Shown here piece after piece: positions 18,245 to 26,425 of a stretch of DNA of 64,000 nt. A program made the position numbers and the translations under genes. Source of the DNA: Weissella hellenica (lineage in GTDB: Bacteria; Bacillota; Bacilli; Lactobacillales; Lactobacillaceae); assembly GCF_005405545.1 (NCBI RefSeq), contig NZ_BJEG01000005.1:35001-99000 (forward strand). The letters run 5' to 3'. A model generated the notes under the pieces. It was given only the letters and a program-made list of their open reading frames with translations. It ran no database searches and had not been told where the DNA came from. Each line of letters starts with the position of its first letter. Position 1 is the stretch's first letter.

Positions 18245-18727
18245 CTATACCGGTTGATTTAATTTCCTTAAGTCTCTAATATAGGCTGCTGTTTCTTGAT
18301 TTGTTATATGAGCAATGTCAATATGTAATTCTGGTACACGGGCATCATACCAAACATCAGTGACTAACAAGGCCATTTCGTCAGCTGCTGCACTTTTTAA
18401 ATTGTTTTTTTCAGCATACTCTCTTAGTGCATTATTAACTGCTTGTCGCACCACAATCACTTCTTGCAAATCAGAAACTGGTAATAAAAATTCAAATGCC
18501 ATCACTTCATGTCCCCAAATATTTGCAACTAAAGTTGAAGATATTTGTTTATCTGGCACCAAATATAGGGCGTCATTAAGATCTTTCAGTGCATAAGTGA
18601 GTGCATGGTTAACGACTTGTTGTGAAGTAATGATCTGGCGCTCTGTCAAGCGGCGGCCATAGCGGCGATAAATCGTTACAGCAATTGTAATACATATAAT
18701 AATCAATACTAACCACAGAAACCACAT
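18245..18727 (-). CDS. Unknown single-pass membrane protein upstream of def
   Basis: I do not recognise this 160-residue protein. It begins with a strongly hydrophobic segment (residues 3-19, aromatic then Ile/Val-rich) followed by basic YRRYGRR, so the remaining 135 or so residues should be cytoplasmic. That part has alternating hydrophobic strands and helices with no cysteine cluster, nucleotide motif or HTH. The start is the ATG at 18727, five bases after GGAGG; a GTG four codons earlier lies in the ribosome binding site. It is 44 bases upstream of def and probably co-transcribed with def-yktA-suhB. A TATAAT lies upstream at 18803-18798. Confidence 0.75.
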   Translation of the reverse strand: MWFLWLVLIIICITIAVTIYRRYGRRLTERQIITSQQVVNHALTYALKDLNDALYLVPDKQISSTLVANIWGHEVMAFEFLLPVSDLQEVIVVRQAVNNALREYAEKNNLKSAAADEMALLVTDVWYDARVPELHIDIAHITNQETAAYIRDLRKLNQPV

Positions 18728-18739
18728 AACATCCTCCAC

Positions 18740-19021
18740 TATTTAAAATTGTAAAAATTCACTATATCTAGTGTACCTGAATTTAGGCGAAAAAACGATT
18801 ATACAGACCAATATTCGGTAATTATTTTAAGAAAATAATGCCAATAAACTAATTTTTAGAGCCAACCATTATACTAATCACTCATTTGTCTTATCAAACT
18901 AACAACAAATTTACGACCCTACATTCAAGTAATAGACCATCAACTTAACAGTTAAGTAGCAGATAATATGATTTTCTGCTAAACTTACTCTATAAGAAGA
19001 TTCGGAATAAAACATAAGGAG
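18740..19021. promoter_or_regulatory. Divergent promoter region between the def operon and rpoY-rnjA
   Basis: This gene-free interval separates two divergent units. On the minus strand TATAAT (18803-18798) could serve the membrane-protein/def operon. On the plus strand TATAAG (18991-18996) could serve rpoY, with only a weak -35. A short palindrome CTTAA-CAG-TTAAG lies at 18944-18956. AAGGAG for rpoY is at 19016-19021. Nothing else was found. Confidence 0.4.
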
Positions 19022-19034
19022 CTACTTTATTACT

Positions 19035-19247
19035 ATGATTTTTAAAGTTTACTATCAACCTAATTCATTTCAAAGCCCAGAGCGTGAAAACACACAATCT
19101 ATCTATTTAGATGCAATTGATTTACCTTCAGCACGTTTGGCTGTTGAAAAAAATACTGAATTTAATGTTGAACACATTGAACAACTATCAGAAAAGGCCC
19201 TTGCTTACGAGCAACAAAGCCCAAATTTTAAGCTAACGGAGTTTTAA
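19035..19247 (+). CDS. rpoY: RNA polymerase epsilon subunit
   Basis: A 70-residue protein of the RpoY (YkzG, former DUF1447) family, a small accessory subunit of Firmicute RNA polymerase. Diagnostic are the start MIFKVYYQ, then RENTQSIYLDA, and the acidic helix NVEHIEQLSEKALAYEQ. The gene is three bases upstream of rnjA, the conserved arrangement. The ATG is 13 bases from the nearest Shine-Dalgarno (AAGGAG), unusually far, but the protein start agrees with homologues. Confidence 0.94.
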   Translation: MIFKVYYQPNSFQSPERENTQSIYLDAIDLPSARLAVEKNTEFNVEHIEQLSEKALAYEQQSPNFKLTEF

Positions 19248-19250
19248 TTT

Positions 19251-20930
19251 ATGACGACTGATTTTACTATTCGGCCTGATGAAACAGCAGTTTATGCTTT
19301 GGGTGGTTTGGGAGAAATCGGGAAAAACACGTATGGTATTGAATATGGTGATGAAATCATTGTCGTTGATGCTGGTGTCAAATTTCCAGAAGATGAACTT
19401 TTAGGAATTGACTATGTCATTCCTGATTACTCTTACCTAAAAGCAAACAAAGATAAAATCAAGGCCCTTGTTATTACACACGGACACGAAGACCACATTG
19501 GTGCAATTCATTTCTTTCTAAATGCTGTCAACGTGCCGGTCTATGCTGGTCCACTTGCAATTGCTCTAATCAAAAACAAATTGGATGAGCATGGACTTCT
19601 AAATAGTACGGAACTTCATGAAATCAATGAAGATACCATTCTACAATTCGATAAGATGAGTGTTGAGTTTTTCCGTACAACTCACTCTATTCCTGACACT
19701 TACGGTGTTGCAGTTCATACTCCTTCAGGTACTATCGTAGAAACAGGTGATTTTAAATTTGATCTGACGCCTACGACTAAGCAGCCACCTAACCTTCAAA
19801 AAATGGCACGGATTGGTTCAGACGGTGTATTGTTATTAATGTCTGATTCAACTAATGCTGAACGCCCAGAATTTTCAAAGTCTGAACGTTGGGTTGGTAA
19901 AACCATTGACAAACTCTTTAATGAAATTGACGGTCGAATTATATTTGCAACTTTTGCTTCGAATATGTCTCGTATTCAAATGGCTACTGAGGCAGCTATC
20001 GCACATGGTCGTAAAATCGCTGTATTTGGTCGTTCAATGGAAGGTGCTGTCAACAACGGGCGTGCTTTAGGTTACTTAAATATTCCTGATGATATGTTAG
20101 TAGATGCACACGAAGTGAATCGCCTACCACCAGAAAAAGTTTTGATTATGTCAACAGGTTCTCAAGGTGAGCCTATGGCTGCCTTAGCACGTATCGCAAA
20201 CGGAACTCATCGACAAATCTCTATTCAACCTAATGACACTGTCATTTTTTCAAGTTCACCTATTCCAGGTAATACACAATCTGTTAACCGAGTTATCAAC
20301 GAACTTGAAGAAGCAGGTGCTAATGTTATTCACGGTAAAATCAATAACATCCACGCTTCTGGTCACGGTGGTCAAGAAGAACAAAAGCTAATGCTATCAT
20401 TAATGCAACCAAAGTTCTTTATGCCTATTCACGGTGAATACCGTATGCTTAAAGTACATGAAGGCTTAGGTCATGATATTGGTGTACCAGAGGAAAATAC
20501 GTTCGTCCTAGATAATGGTGACGTTTTAGCAGTTTCCTCTGATGAAGCACATGTCGTTGGTCAAATACCTGCACAAGATACTTATGTTGATGGTAATGGT
20601 ATTGGCGATGTTGGTACCGCTGTTTTACGTGATCGTCAAATGTTGTCAGAAGACGGTTTAGTCGTTGTTGTTGCAACAATTGATCTCAAGAACAAAGAAA
20701 TTACTGCTGGACCAGACATTCTTTCACGTGGTTTCATTTACATGCGTGAATCTGAAGAATTAATCAATGAAGGTCGTAAAGTGATATTCCATGCCATCTT
20801 ATCATCAATGCATGAAACATCAGCAAATGATCACACCATTCGTAATGCCGTTGTTTCTCAACTACAACGTTTCTTGTTTGAACAAACAAAGCGACGTCCG
20901 TTGATTTTGCCAATGTTTATTATGATTTAA
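19251..20930 (+). CDS. rnjA: Ribonuclease J1
   Basis: RNase J1 is a metallo-beta-lactamase-fold ribonuclease with endonuclease and 5'-3' exonuclease activity, central to mRNA decay and rRNA maturation. The 559-residue protein shows the zinc motif THGHEDHIGA (about 76-85), ETGDFKFD, the beta-CASP segment STGSQGEPM, and HASGHGGQEE followed by FMPIHGEYRM. It ends LFEQTKRRPLILPMFIMI, the usual C terminus. CGGAG precedes the ATG, and the gene directly follows rpoY. Confidence 0.96.
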   Translation: MTTDFTIRPDETAVYALGGLGEIGKNTYGIEYGDEIIVVDAGVKFPEDELLGIDYVIPDYSYLKANKDKIKALVITHGHEDHIGAIHFFLNAVNVPVYAGPLAIALIKNKLDEHGLLNSTELHEINEDTILQFDKMSVEFFRTTHSIPDTYGVAVHTPSGTIVETGDFKFDLTPTTKQPPNLQKMARIGSDGVLLLMSDSTNAERPEFSKSERWVGKTIDKLFNEIDGRIIFATFASNMSRIQMATEAAIAHGRKIAVFGRSMEGAVNNGRALGYLNIPDDMLVDAHEVNRLPPEKVLIMSTGSQGEPMAALARIANGTHRQISIQPNDTVIFSSSPIPGNTQSVNRVINELEEAGANVIHGKINNIHASGHGGQEEQKLMLSLMQPKFFMPIHGEYRMLKVHEGLGHDIGVPEENTFVLDNGDVLAVSSDEAHVVGQIPAQDTYVDGNGIGDVGTAVLRDRQMLSEDGLVVVVATIDLKNKEITAGPDILSRGFIYMRESEELINEGRKVIFHAILSSMHETSANDHTIRNAVVSQLQRFLFEQTKRRPLILPMFIMI

Positions 20931-20957
20931 CGTATAAGTTTACAAGTTAAAAATAAA

Positions 20958-21010
20958 AAAGCCGCTTAATTTGATTACACGTAATATGTAATCAAGCTAA
21001 GTGGCTTTTT
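20958..21010 (+). terminator. Terminator of rnjA, bidirectional
   Basis: Long stem of about 20 pairs with a few mismatches (arms AAAGCCGCTTAATTTGATTAC and the complementary segment ending GTGGCTTT), then TTTTT on the plus strand. An A-rich tract before the stem gives T residues on the minus strand, so it may also end transcripts from msrA. Confidence 0.9.
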
Positions 21011-21173
21011 ATAATCCTTTAAAATATCCTGCATATCGTCGATTTATTTTGAATAATAAATCGCATAATTAAGTGATCATTCAATTAAATATTTTTGCTA
21101 TATTCCCCTGTTAACTCAGCCACTACCAGTAACTAAATTCACTAAAAATATATCCCTTATTTATGAATAAGCG

Positions 21174-21704
21174 TTAACTATTAGTTTTATCCCAATATTT
21201 CTTTTTGTAAGCATCTCTATCTTGTTTTTCATCGGCGTAAACATCCGCATGCTTACGATAAAATTGCTGGTGCTCCTCTTCAGCATCCCAAAAGGTTACT
21301 GCTTTTTCAATTTTAGTCACAATGGGATCGTCACCAAAGATACCTGATGCAATTAATTGTTGTTTTGATGCTTCAGCAATTGCTAATTGTTCATCAGAGT
21401 CAACAAAAATAACTGGTCTGTAATTATCACCGCGATCTTGAAATTGCCCCATAGCGTCTGTTGGATCAGCAGTTTGCCAATATAAATTAACTAAAGCCTT
21501 ATAGTCGACCACGCTGTCATCAAACCATACTTTAACGGCTTCCGTATGACCCGTTTTGTGTGCCTTAACTTCAGCATATGTCGGATTATCCTTAAAACCA
21601 CCTGTATAACCTGAACGTACTTTTATAATACCCGGTAATGTTTCAAATGGTTCTACCATGCACCAAAAGCAGCCGCCTGCAAATATTGCTGTTTTTTCTG
21701 TCAT
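21174..21704 (-). CDS. msrA: Peptide methionine sulfoxide reductase MsrA
   Basis: MsrA reduces the S-epimer of methionine sulfoxide, free or in proteins. The 176-residue protein has the catalytic motif GCFWC (nucleophile Cys12), followed by RSGYTGG and [15 protein letters not shown] precedes the ATG. It lies 14 bases after metQ and appears to share its methionine-responsive T-box leader, so repair of oxidised methionine would rise when charged tRNA-Met is scarce. A separate msrB is not present in the window. Confidence 0.95.
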   Translation of the reverse strand: MTEKTAIFAGGCFWCMVEPFETLPGIIKVRSGYTGGFKDNPTYAEVKAHKTGHTEAVKVWFDDSVVDYKALVNLYWQTADPTDAMGQFQDRGDNYRPVIFVDSDEQLAIAEASKQQLIASGIFGDDPIVTKIEKAVTFWDAEEEHQQFYRKHADVYADEKQDRDAYKKKYWDKTNS

Positions 21705-21717
21705 AATAATCTATCTC

Positions 21718-22551
21718 CTACTTTAATTTAATATCCCAAGCTGCTTTTTCTGCTGAACCATATAAGTCATGCATATGTTTCTTTGTTTGTTCAGTCTGAT
21801 ATGTTTTAACAACTTGTTTGTAAAGTTTTTTATTTTGCTTATCCTTACGGGCGACAATAATATTAATGTATCCTTTATTCGCCTTGTTAACAGGTTCCGT
21901 ATAGAGCGCTTTATCGATATCTAATTTAGCGTCTAGGGCATAATTAGTGTTAACAACCCCCGCATCAACCCCCTTTAGAGCTGACGCCGTTTGTTCAGAA
22001 TTAACTTCTTTAATTTTAAAATTTTTCTTGTTTTGTGTTATGTCGGCAACACCAGGAACCTTTTTGGAATGATCATATTTAATTAATTTAGCATCTTGTA
22101 AAACATCCAATGCTCTTTTTTCATTTGAACCATCATTCGGCACAATAATAGTTGCCCCCTTAGGTAAGTCCTTCAAACTTTTATGTTTCTCAGAATACAT
22201 ACGTATAGGTGTCACATACGTTTTACCAATCGATACTAATTTATTCCCTAAATGTTTATTTTGCTCATTAAAATAATCAGTTGTTTGCATCGCATTTAAG
22301 TCAATTGAGTTATCGACTAATGCTTGATTTGGCTTAACATAATCAGTAAATAATTTTAACTTAATATTAATATTATACTTTTTTGCTGCATCTTTTTTAA
22401 CGTATTCCCATAATTGACGATCAGAGTCACCGACTAAACCAACCGTTACAGTTTTAGGTTTACTATCTGCAGATATAATTTGTGTACTAATCGTTGTCCC
22501 AATTACAGTAGCACCCATTACGCCAATCGTACTTATCAAAAATCTATTCAT
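21718..22551 (-). CDS. metQ: MetQ/NlpA family methionine-binding protein
   Basis: This 277-residue exported substrate-binding protein is expected to deliver methionine (or a related compound) to a MetNP ABC importer. The family core is visible: VTVGLVGDSDRQLWEYV, then VDNSIDLNAMQTTDYF, and GVVNTNYALDA. The ATG at 22551 is preferred, because a longer reading runs back through the T-box terminator. The ribosome binding site is weak (GATGGTG). The signal peptide (hydrophobic to about residue 24) ends near ISAD and has no lipobox cysteine; the whole protein lacks cysteine, unlike typical NlpA lipoproteins. The metN and metP genes are not nearby. Free methionine sulfoxide is a possible alternative ligand given the msrA neighbour. 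Confidence 0.88.
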   Translation of the reverse strand: MNRFLISTIGVMGATVIGTTISTQIISADSKPKTVTVGLVGDSDRQLWEYVKKDAAKKYNINIKLKLFTDYVKPNQALVDNSIDLNAMQTTDYFNEQNKHLGNKLVSIGKTYVTPIRMYSEKHKSLKDLPKGATIIVPNDGSNEKRALDVLQDAKLIKYDHSKKVPGVADITQNKKNFKIKEVNSEQTASALKGVDAGVVNTNYALDAKLDIDKALYTEPVNKANKGYINIIVARKDKQNKKLYKQVVKTYQTEQTKKHMHDLYGSAEKAAWDIKLK

Positions 22552-22570
22552 TAAAACACCATCTTTCTTA

Positions 22571-22873
22571 AAATAAAAAAAGCCGCTTCTAGGATTTAAC
22601 CTAGAAACGACTAATCGTGTTACCATTCTATTTTTTTCAATTAATTACTCAAAAGAAACTCTAAACGTGCAAACAGGGAGCGATATGATGCTTTATTTAT
22701 ACGTGTGCCTAATAACGAAGACCAACCCGTGTATTATTCATAGTCTTGCCATTCATAATACCCAATCACAGGCCATTTTCTATGTCAGCTTCATACTACA
22801 TTGCACCAAATTGTAGCTCTCTAAATTTCAATCTAACATGTACTTTCCTGATCACTTTGTTTAAAATCTATAG
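22571..22873 (-). promoter_or_regulatory. Methionine-specific T-box riboswitch leader of metQ-msrA
   Basis: The minus-strand leader has the full T-box layout. Stem I has AAAGTA on one side of the specifier loop, an AGAGAG/GGTG distal part and AGAAAATGG on the other side, giving an ATG (Met) specifier at 22776-22774. A GTATTAT/ATAATAC stem follows. The T-box motif AGAATGGTAACACG (22629-22616) has TGGT to pair with the ACCA end of uncharged tRNA. It overlaps an intrinsic terminator, AGTCGTTTCTAGG / CCTAGAAGCGGCT plus seven T (22612 down to about 22571), and AGAA can instead pair with TTCT to form the antiterminator. Met T-boxes upstream of methionine genes are known in Lactobacillales. Confidence 0.9.
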
Positions 22874-22878
22874 TACTC

Positions 22879-22907
22879 ATATTAGATGATTCTTATTTTT
22901 AAGTCAA
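22879..22907 (-). promoter_or_regulatory. Promoter of the metQ T-box leader
   Basis: TTGACT (22907-22902), 17-base spacer, TAATAT (22884-22879) on the minus strand. The predicted start is near 22872, immediately upstream of Stem I. Confidence 0.6.
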
Positions 22908-22921
22908 TAGTTTAATAATCG

Positions 22922-24268
22922 TTATTTCATATTTTCATTAACAGCCTTCAGAGCAACTGCACCAACGAAATTGATTGGTTGCGTAAAGTTTGGTTGGAAA
23001 AAGAAATCAGCCATTGCTAAATCATCGATTGTCATTTTATTCTGAATTGCCACTGACACCACATTAGCTGCCTGTGACGTGTCATGCTTTGACATAAACG
23101 CAGCACCAACAATGCGACGAGTTTCCTTTTCCCAAGTTATTGTTGATAATACTGATGTGGTTGATAACATAAAATCAGGTCGATAATCTTCTTCATACGT
23201 TGTTTCAACAACATCAATCTCACGAGATTGTGCCCCTATTTTATTCATACCAGTTGCTGACATGGCGTAACCATATAACTCAACTGCTGAAGTTGCTTGT
23301 GTCCCATTATAAGCTAAGTTATGACCATTAATATTACGACCAATCAACATACCTTGACGAATTGCATTCGTTGCTAACGGAATGTAATCGTGCTGTTGTG
23401 TTGGATTATAAAAAATGGTTGAGGCATCTCCTGCTGCAAACACACCTGGTACACTAGTTTTCATATATTCATTCGTTACTATCGCACCGTTTGATAGCAT
23501 TTCAACTTGATCAGTAAATAGATCAGTATTAGGCAAGAAACCAATCCCTAGTACAGCTATATCGGCCTCATAACTGCCTTTATTTGTCTTAACACGAATG
23601 CCACCGTCAGGTAAATCTTCAAACCCAGTAACTCTTTGTGACAAGGCCAGCTTAACATCATTTTCAACAAATGCGTCAGTTATGCGATCAGTAAACACTG
23701 GACTAAAATTATTCGGCAATACGCGCTCAGCTTCATCAATCAAAGTCACCTCTTTGCCTGTAACTGAGAATTGTTCAGCTATTTCAGCGCCAATATAACC
23801 GGCACCAATCACAATTGCTCGTGAAATATCATCTGCTACTGCTTTAATACGTTTTGCATCTTCCCAAGATTTAATCATATAGATATTTTCACTATCGATA
23901 CCTGGAATATCCGGAATCAATGGCTTTGAACCTGTGGCGATCACAATTTTATCAAAACTTTCAGTCGCCATCTCTGATGTTACAATATTTTTAGCTCGTA
24001 CGGTTTTATTAACTAAATTAGCTTCAACAACTTCATGTTGCATTTTCATTGTAATGCCTTGTTTAGTCATTGATTCTGGGGTTTCATAAAACATTCGCTG
24101 CTCATCCGATACATGATTACCTAACCATAGCGCTATACCACATGATAAAAACGAGACAGTCGTTTCTTTTTCATAAACTATTATTTCGGCGTCTGGATTT
24201 TGTTGCTTAATTTGTGTAGCTGATAAAGTTCCTGCATGTGTACTACCGATTACTGCGATTTTAACCAT
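22922..24268 (-). CDS. nox: FAD-dependent NADH oxidase (probably water-forming)
   Basis: The 448-residue protein belongs to the NADH oxidase/peroxidase/CoA-disulfide reductase family, which regenerates NAD+ using oxygen. It has His11 in the THAGT loop, the single redox cysteine Cys43 (SFLSCGIALW), an NAD-binding GAGYIGAEIAEQ and the FAD motif FAAGDAS. Cys43 corresponds to the sulfenic-acid cysteine of water-forming enzymes. Four-electron reduction to water is favoured but a peroxide-forming or CoA-disulfide activity is possible. The first glycine-rich loop reads GSTHAGT where GCTHAGT is common. The ATG at 24268 follows GAGG at nine bases; an earlier reading of 13 codons lacks support. The promoter carries a Rex-like site. 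Confidence 0.9.
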   Translation of the reverse strand: MVKIAVIGSTHAGTLSATQIKQQNPDAEIIVYEKETTVSFLSCGIALWLGNHVSDEQRMFYETPESMTKQGITMKMQHEVVEANLVNKTVRAKNIVTSEMATESFDKIVIATGSKPLIPDIPGIDSENIYMIKSWEDAKRIKAVADDISRAIVIGAGYIGAEIAEQFSVTGKEVTLIDEAERVLPNNFSPVFTDRITDAFVENDVKLALSQRVTGFEDLPDGGIRVKTNKGSYEADIAVLGIGFLPNTDLFTDQVEMLSNGAIVTNEYMKTSVPGVFAAGDASTIFYNPTQQHDYIPLATNAIRQGMLIGRNINGHNLAYNGTQATSAVELYGYAMSATGMNKIGAQSREIDVVETTYEEDYRPDFMLSTTSVLSTITWEKETRRIVGAAFMSKHDTSQAANVVSVAIQNKMTIDDLAMADFFFQPNFTQPINFVGAVALKAVNENMK

Positions 24269-24404
24269 TTTAGTTTTCCTCGTATACTTTCTAGTCGTAG
24301 ATACCATTTTAATAAATGTATTAAACTATTATTCACAATGTTTTAAAAATTAAATACCCCATTTATTAACCCTTTTAAATAAAAAAACAATTTAATATAC
24401 TTAT

Positions 24405-24432
24405 ATTGTATAATATTTCACAATAATGTCAA
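24405..24432 (-). promoter_or_regulatory. nox promoter with embedded Rex-like operator
   Basis: TTGACA (24432-24427), 16-base spacer, TACAAT (24410-24405) on the minus strand. TTGTATAATATTTCACAA (24406-24423) resembles the Rex consensus TTGTGAA-N4-TTCACAA with two mismatches and covers the spacer and -10. Two further TTCACAA half-sites lie at 24439-24445 and 24332-24338. Rex senses NADH/NAD+, matching the enzyme encoded. Confidence 0.6.
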
Positions 24433-24450
24433 CCAAAATTCACAATTATA

Positions 24451-24492
24451 AAATAAAAAAGTCATAGAGACTGTTATCAATCTCTATGACTT
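24451..24492 (-). terminator. Terminator of the opuA operon
   Basis: Twelve-base perfect stem AAGTCATAGAGA / TCTCTATGACTT (24459-24470, 24481-24492), followed on the minus strand by TTTTTTATTT. It begins ten bases after the small membrane ORF. Confidence 0.88.
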
Positions 24493-24502
24493 TAAAACCT
24501 CA

Positions 24503-24673
24503 TTAATTGTGCCGCCATGCTCTCACAATCATTACTGATCCAGTCATAGCACCTAACGCCATGATAATTTGAGCGAATAACGACTTGTCTGCCATCACGG
24601 TGACACTAATTGTAATTACAATTAGGAGCACAATGATATATATACAAGCATCTTCAATTTGTTCGGTTAACAT
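24503..24673 (-). CDS. Small two-helix membrane protein at the end of the opuA operon
   Basis: A 56-codon frame between the betaine transporter gene and the operon terminator. It encodes MLTEQIEDAC, a hydrophobic helix (about residues 11-28, rich in Ile/Val), a short polar turn ADKS and a second helix (about 32-50), ending RAWRHN. The predicted topology is a hairpin. The ATG is 17 bases past the transporter stop; a GGAAAG Shine-Dalgarno lies about 11 bases upstream, rather far. No family is recognised. Position before the terminator and uninterrupted membrane-like composition support a real gene, perhaps an accessory subunit of the transporter; it could still be fortuitous. Confidence 0.6.
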   Translation of the reverse strand: MLTEQIEDACIYIIVLLIVITISVTVMADKSLFAQIIMALGAMTGSVMIVRAWRHN

Positions 24674-24690
24674 TATATTATATACTTTCC

Positions 24691-26424
24691 TTACTTGAAC
24701 CAGGCATCAACCTTTGATTGATTATCCTTAATCCAATCATTTGCTGCTTCGGTAGCTGACTTACCATTTTGAATATCCAGCATAACCTTACCCATATCAT
24801 CCTTGGTCCACTTAAAATTCTTAAGAACCTTGTATGCATCAGGCTTGTCTTCTTTCAATCCCTTACGAGCCATCGTATTAAGTGTTTCAGCATCACCAAA
24901 TGTCTTTTTTGGATCTGCCAAATACTTTAAGTCATACTTTTGGAACATCCAGTGTGGCTCCCAGCCAGTAACAACAATATCTTGTTTTGCTTTAATCGCC
25001 TTACCTAAAGCAACAGCCATTGCACCAGATGATGATGGGGTCACTTGCCAACCCTTACCATCCAAACCGTAGTCCTTCATAGCTTTTTCGGCTGAGCTAG
25101 TTACACCAGCACCAGGTTCAATAGCAGTAACCTTCTTACCAGCTTGGTCTTGCAAATCAGCAATAGAATTTACATCCATATACTTTGGTACAACCAAACC
25201 AGTTTTGGCACCCTTCAAATTAGAACCCACGAGATCAATATCAGACTTATACTTATTATACTGTGCCTTATGAGTTAGTGGTAACCAAGCAGATACAGAA
25301 GCATCAGCTTGTCCATTAGCAATTGATTGCCACATAATTGAATTGTCCAACGGTGTCAATTCAACATCGTAACCATGTTGTTTCATGGCTTGTGCTAATA
25401 CGTTACTTGATGCAACTTCAGAATCCCATTGGACATAAACCAACTTAATTGATTCTTTTTGTGAATTTGCTGAAGTTACTGAGTTAACCACACCACCACC
25501 AATCATAGCTACGGCAACAACAATAGCTGTCCAACCCTTCCAATGATGCTTTGGCTTTGCAGTTTCTGATTTTTCAGCTGGTGTTCGGTTAAGTTGTTGT
25601 GTAAAACGATCAATAATAATGGCCAAAATAACCAAAGCAAGACCGTTAACGAAACCTTTACCAATATCGGCATTTTGCACAGCAGATAGAACACCACGAC
25701 CTAATCCAGGAGCACCAATCATTGAGGCAATAACAACCATTGACAATGATAACATCAAGGTTTGATTAATACCTGAAAAGATAGTTCCCTTAGCCAAAGG
25801 CAATTCAACCTTAAACAATTTTTGTTTTCCAGTTGAACCAAATGAATCAGCTGCTTCAACTAAGTCATTAGGCACTTGACGAATACCTAAGTTTGACATA
25901 CGCACTGTTGGTGGTAACGAGAAGATAACAGAGGCGAACACACCTGGAACCACACCAATACCAAAGAAGGCAACGGCTGGAATCAAATAAACAAAGGCTG
26001 GCATTGTTTGCATGAAATCTAGAATCGGTTGAATAATTTTATTAACTGTTTCATTTTTCGCCATCCAAATTCCTAGTGGAACTCCGATAATAACTGAAAT
26101 CAAACTAGAAATAATAACTAACGTAAATGTATTCATCAAATCAGACCATAAGTTCTGATTTTCAACAATTATTAAACCAACGAATGTAAATAGTGGGATT
26201 CCCCACTTCTTACCAAACATTAAAATTGAAAAGACCGTCATACCAATAATGAATAACCAAACCGGGATTGTCATCAATCCACTAGTCATGGTATTCATAA
26301 CAGTATTTCCAGCACTTTGTAATGCATCAAATAATCCACCTAGGTGGTCGGTTAACCAATCAACACCACTATCTACCCATGGTCCTAATGGTAATTTAGG
26401 AAACAAATCTGCTAAGACCAACAT
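24691..26424 (-). CDS. opuABC: Glycine betaine ABC transporter, permease fused to substrate-binding domain (OpuABC)
   Basis: A 577-residue fusion of the type found in lactococcal OpuA. Residues 1-285 form a permease with several membrane helices and an EAA loop (VEAADSFGSTGKQKL, about 189-203). One more hydrophobic segment (about 298-314) leads to an extracellular betaine-binding domain from about 325. Aromatic ligand-box candidates are Trp333 (VQWDSE), AWLPLTH and GWEPHW. Two copies would join two OpuAA ATPases, importing glycine betaine or related osmoprotectants during hyperosmotic stress. The start overlaps the ATPase's downstream region, one base after its stop, with GAGGAGG in the overlap. 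The fused receptor domain needs no lipoprotein anchor. Confidence 0.95.
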   Translation of the reverse strand: MLVLADLFPKLPLGPWVDSGVDWLTDHLGGLFDALQSAGNTVMNTMTSGLMTIPVWLFIIGMTVFSILMFGKKWGIPLFTFVGLIIVENQNLWSDLMNTFTLVIISSLISVIIGVPLGIWMAKNETVNKIIQPILDFMQTMPAFVYLIPAVAFFGIGVVPGVFASVIFSLPPTVRMSNLGIRQVPNDLVEAADSFGSTGKQKLFKVELPLAKGTIFSGINQTLMLSLSMVVIASMIGAPGLGRGVLSAVQNADIGKGFVNGLALVILAIIIDRFTQQLNRTPAEKSETAKPKHHWKGWTAIVVAVAMIGGGVVNSVTSANSQKESIKLVYVQWDSEVASSNVLAQAMKQHGYDVELTPLDNSIMWQSIANGQADASVSAWLPLTHKAQYNKYKSDIDLVGSNLKGAKTGLVVPKYMDVNSIADLQDQAGKKVTAIEPGAGVTSSAEKAMKDYGLDGKGWQVTPSSSGAMAVALGKAIKAKQDIVVTGWEPHWMFQKYDLKYLADPKKTFGDAETLNTMARKGLKEDKPDAYKVLKNFKWTKDDMGKVMLDIQNGKSATEAANDWIKDNQSKVDAWFK

Positions 26425-26425
26425 C

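Noticed and set aside
22552..22626. N-terminal extension of MetQ by 25 codons
   Set aside because: It translates the T-box motif and terminator stem; an ATG with better family agreement lies at 22551.
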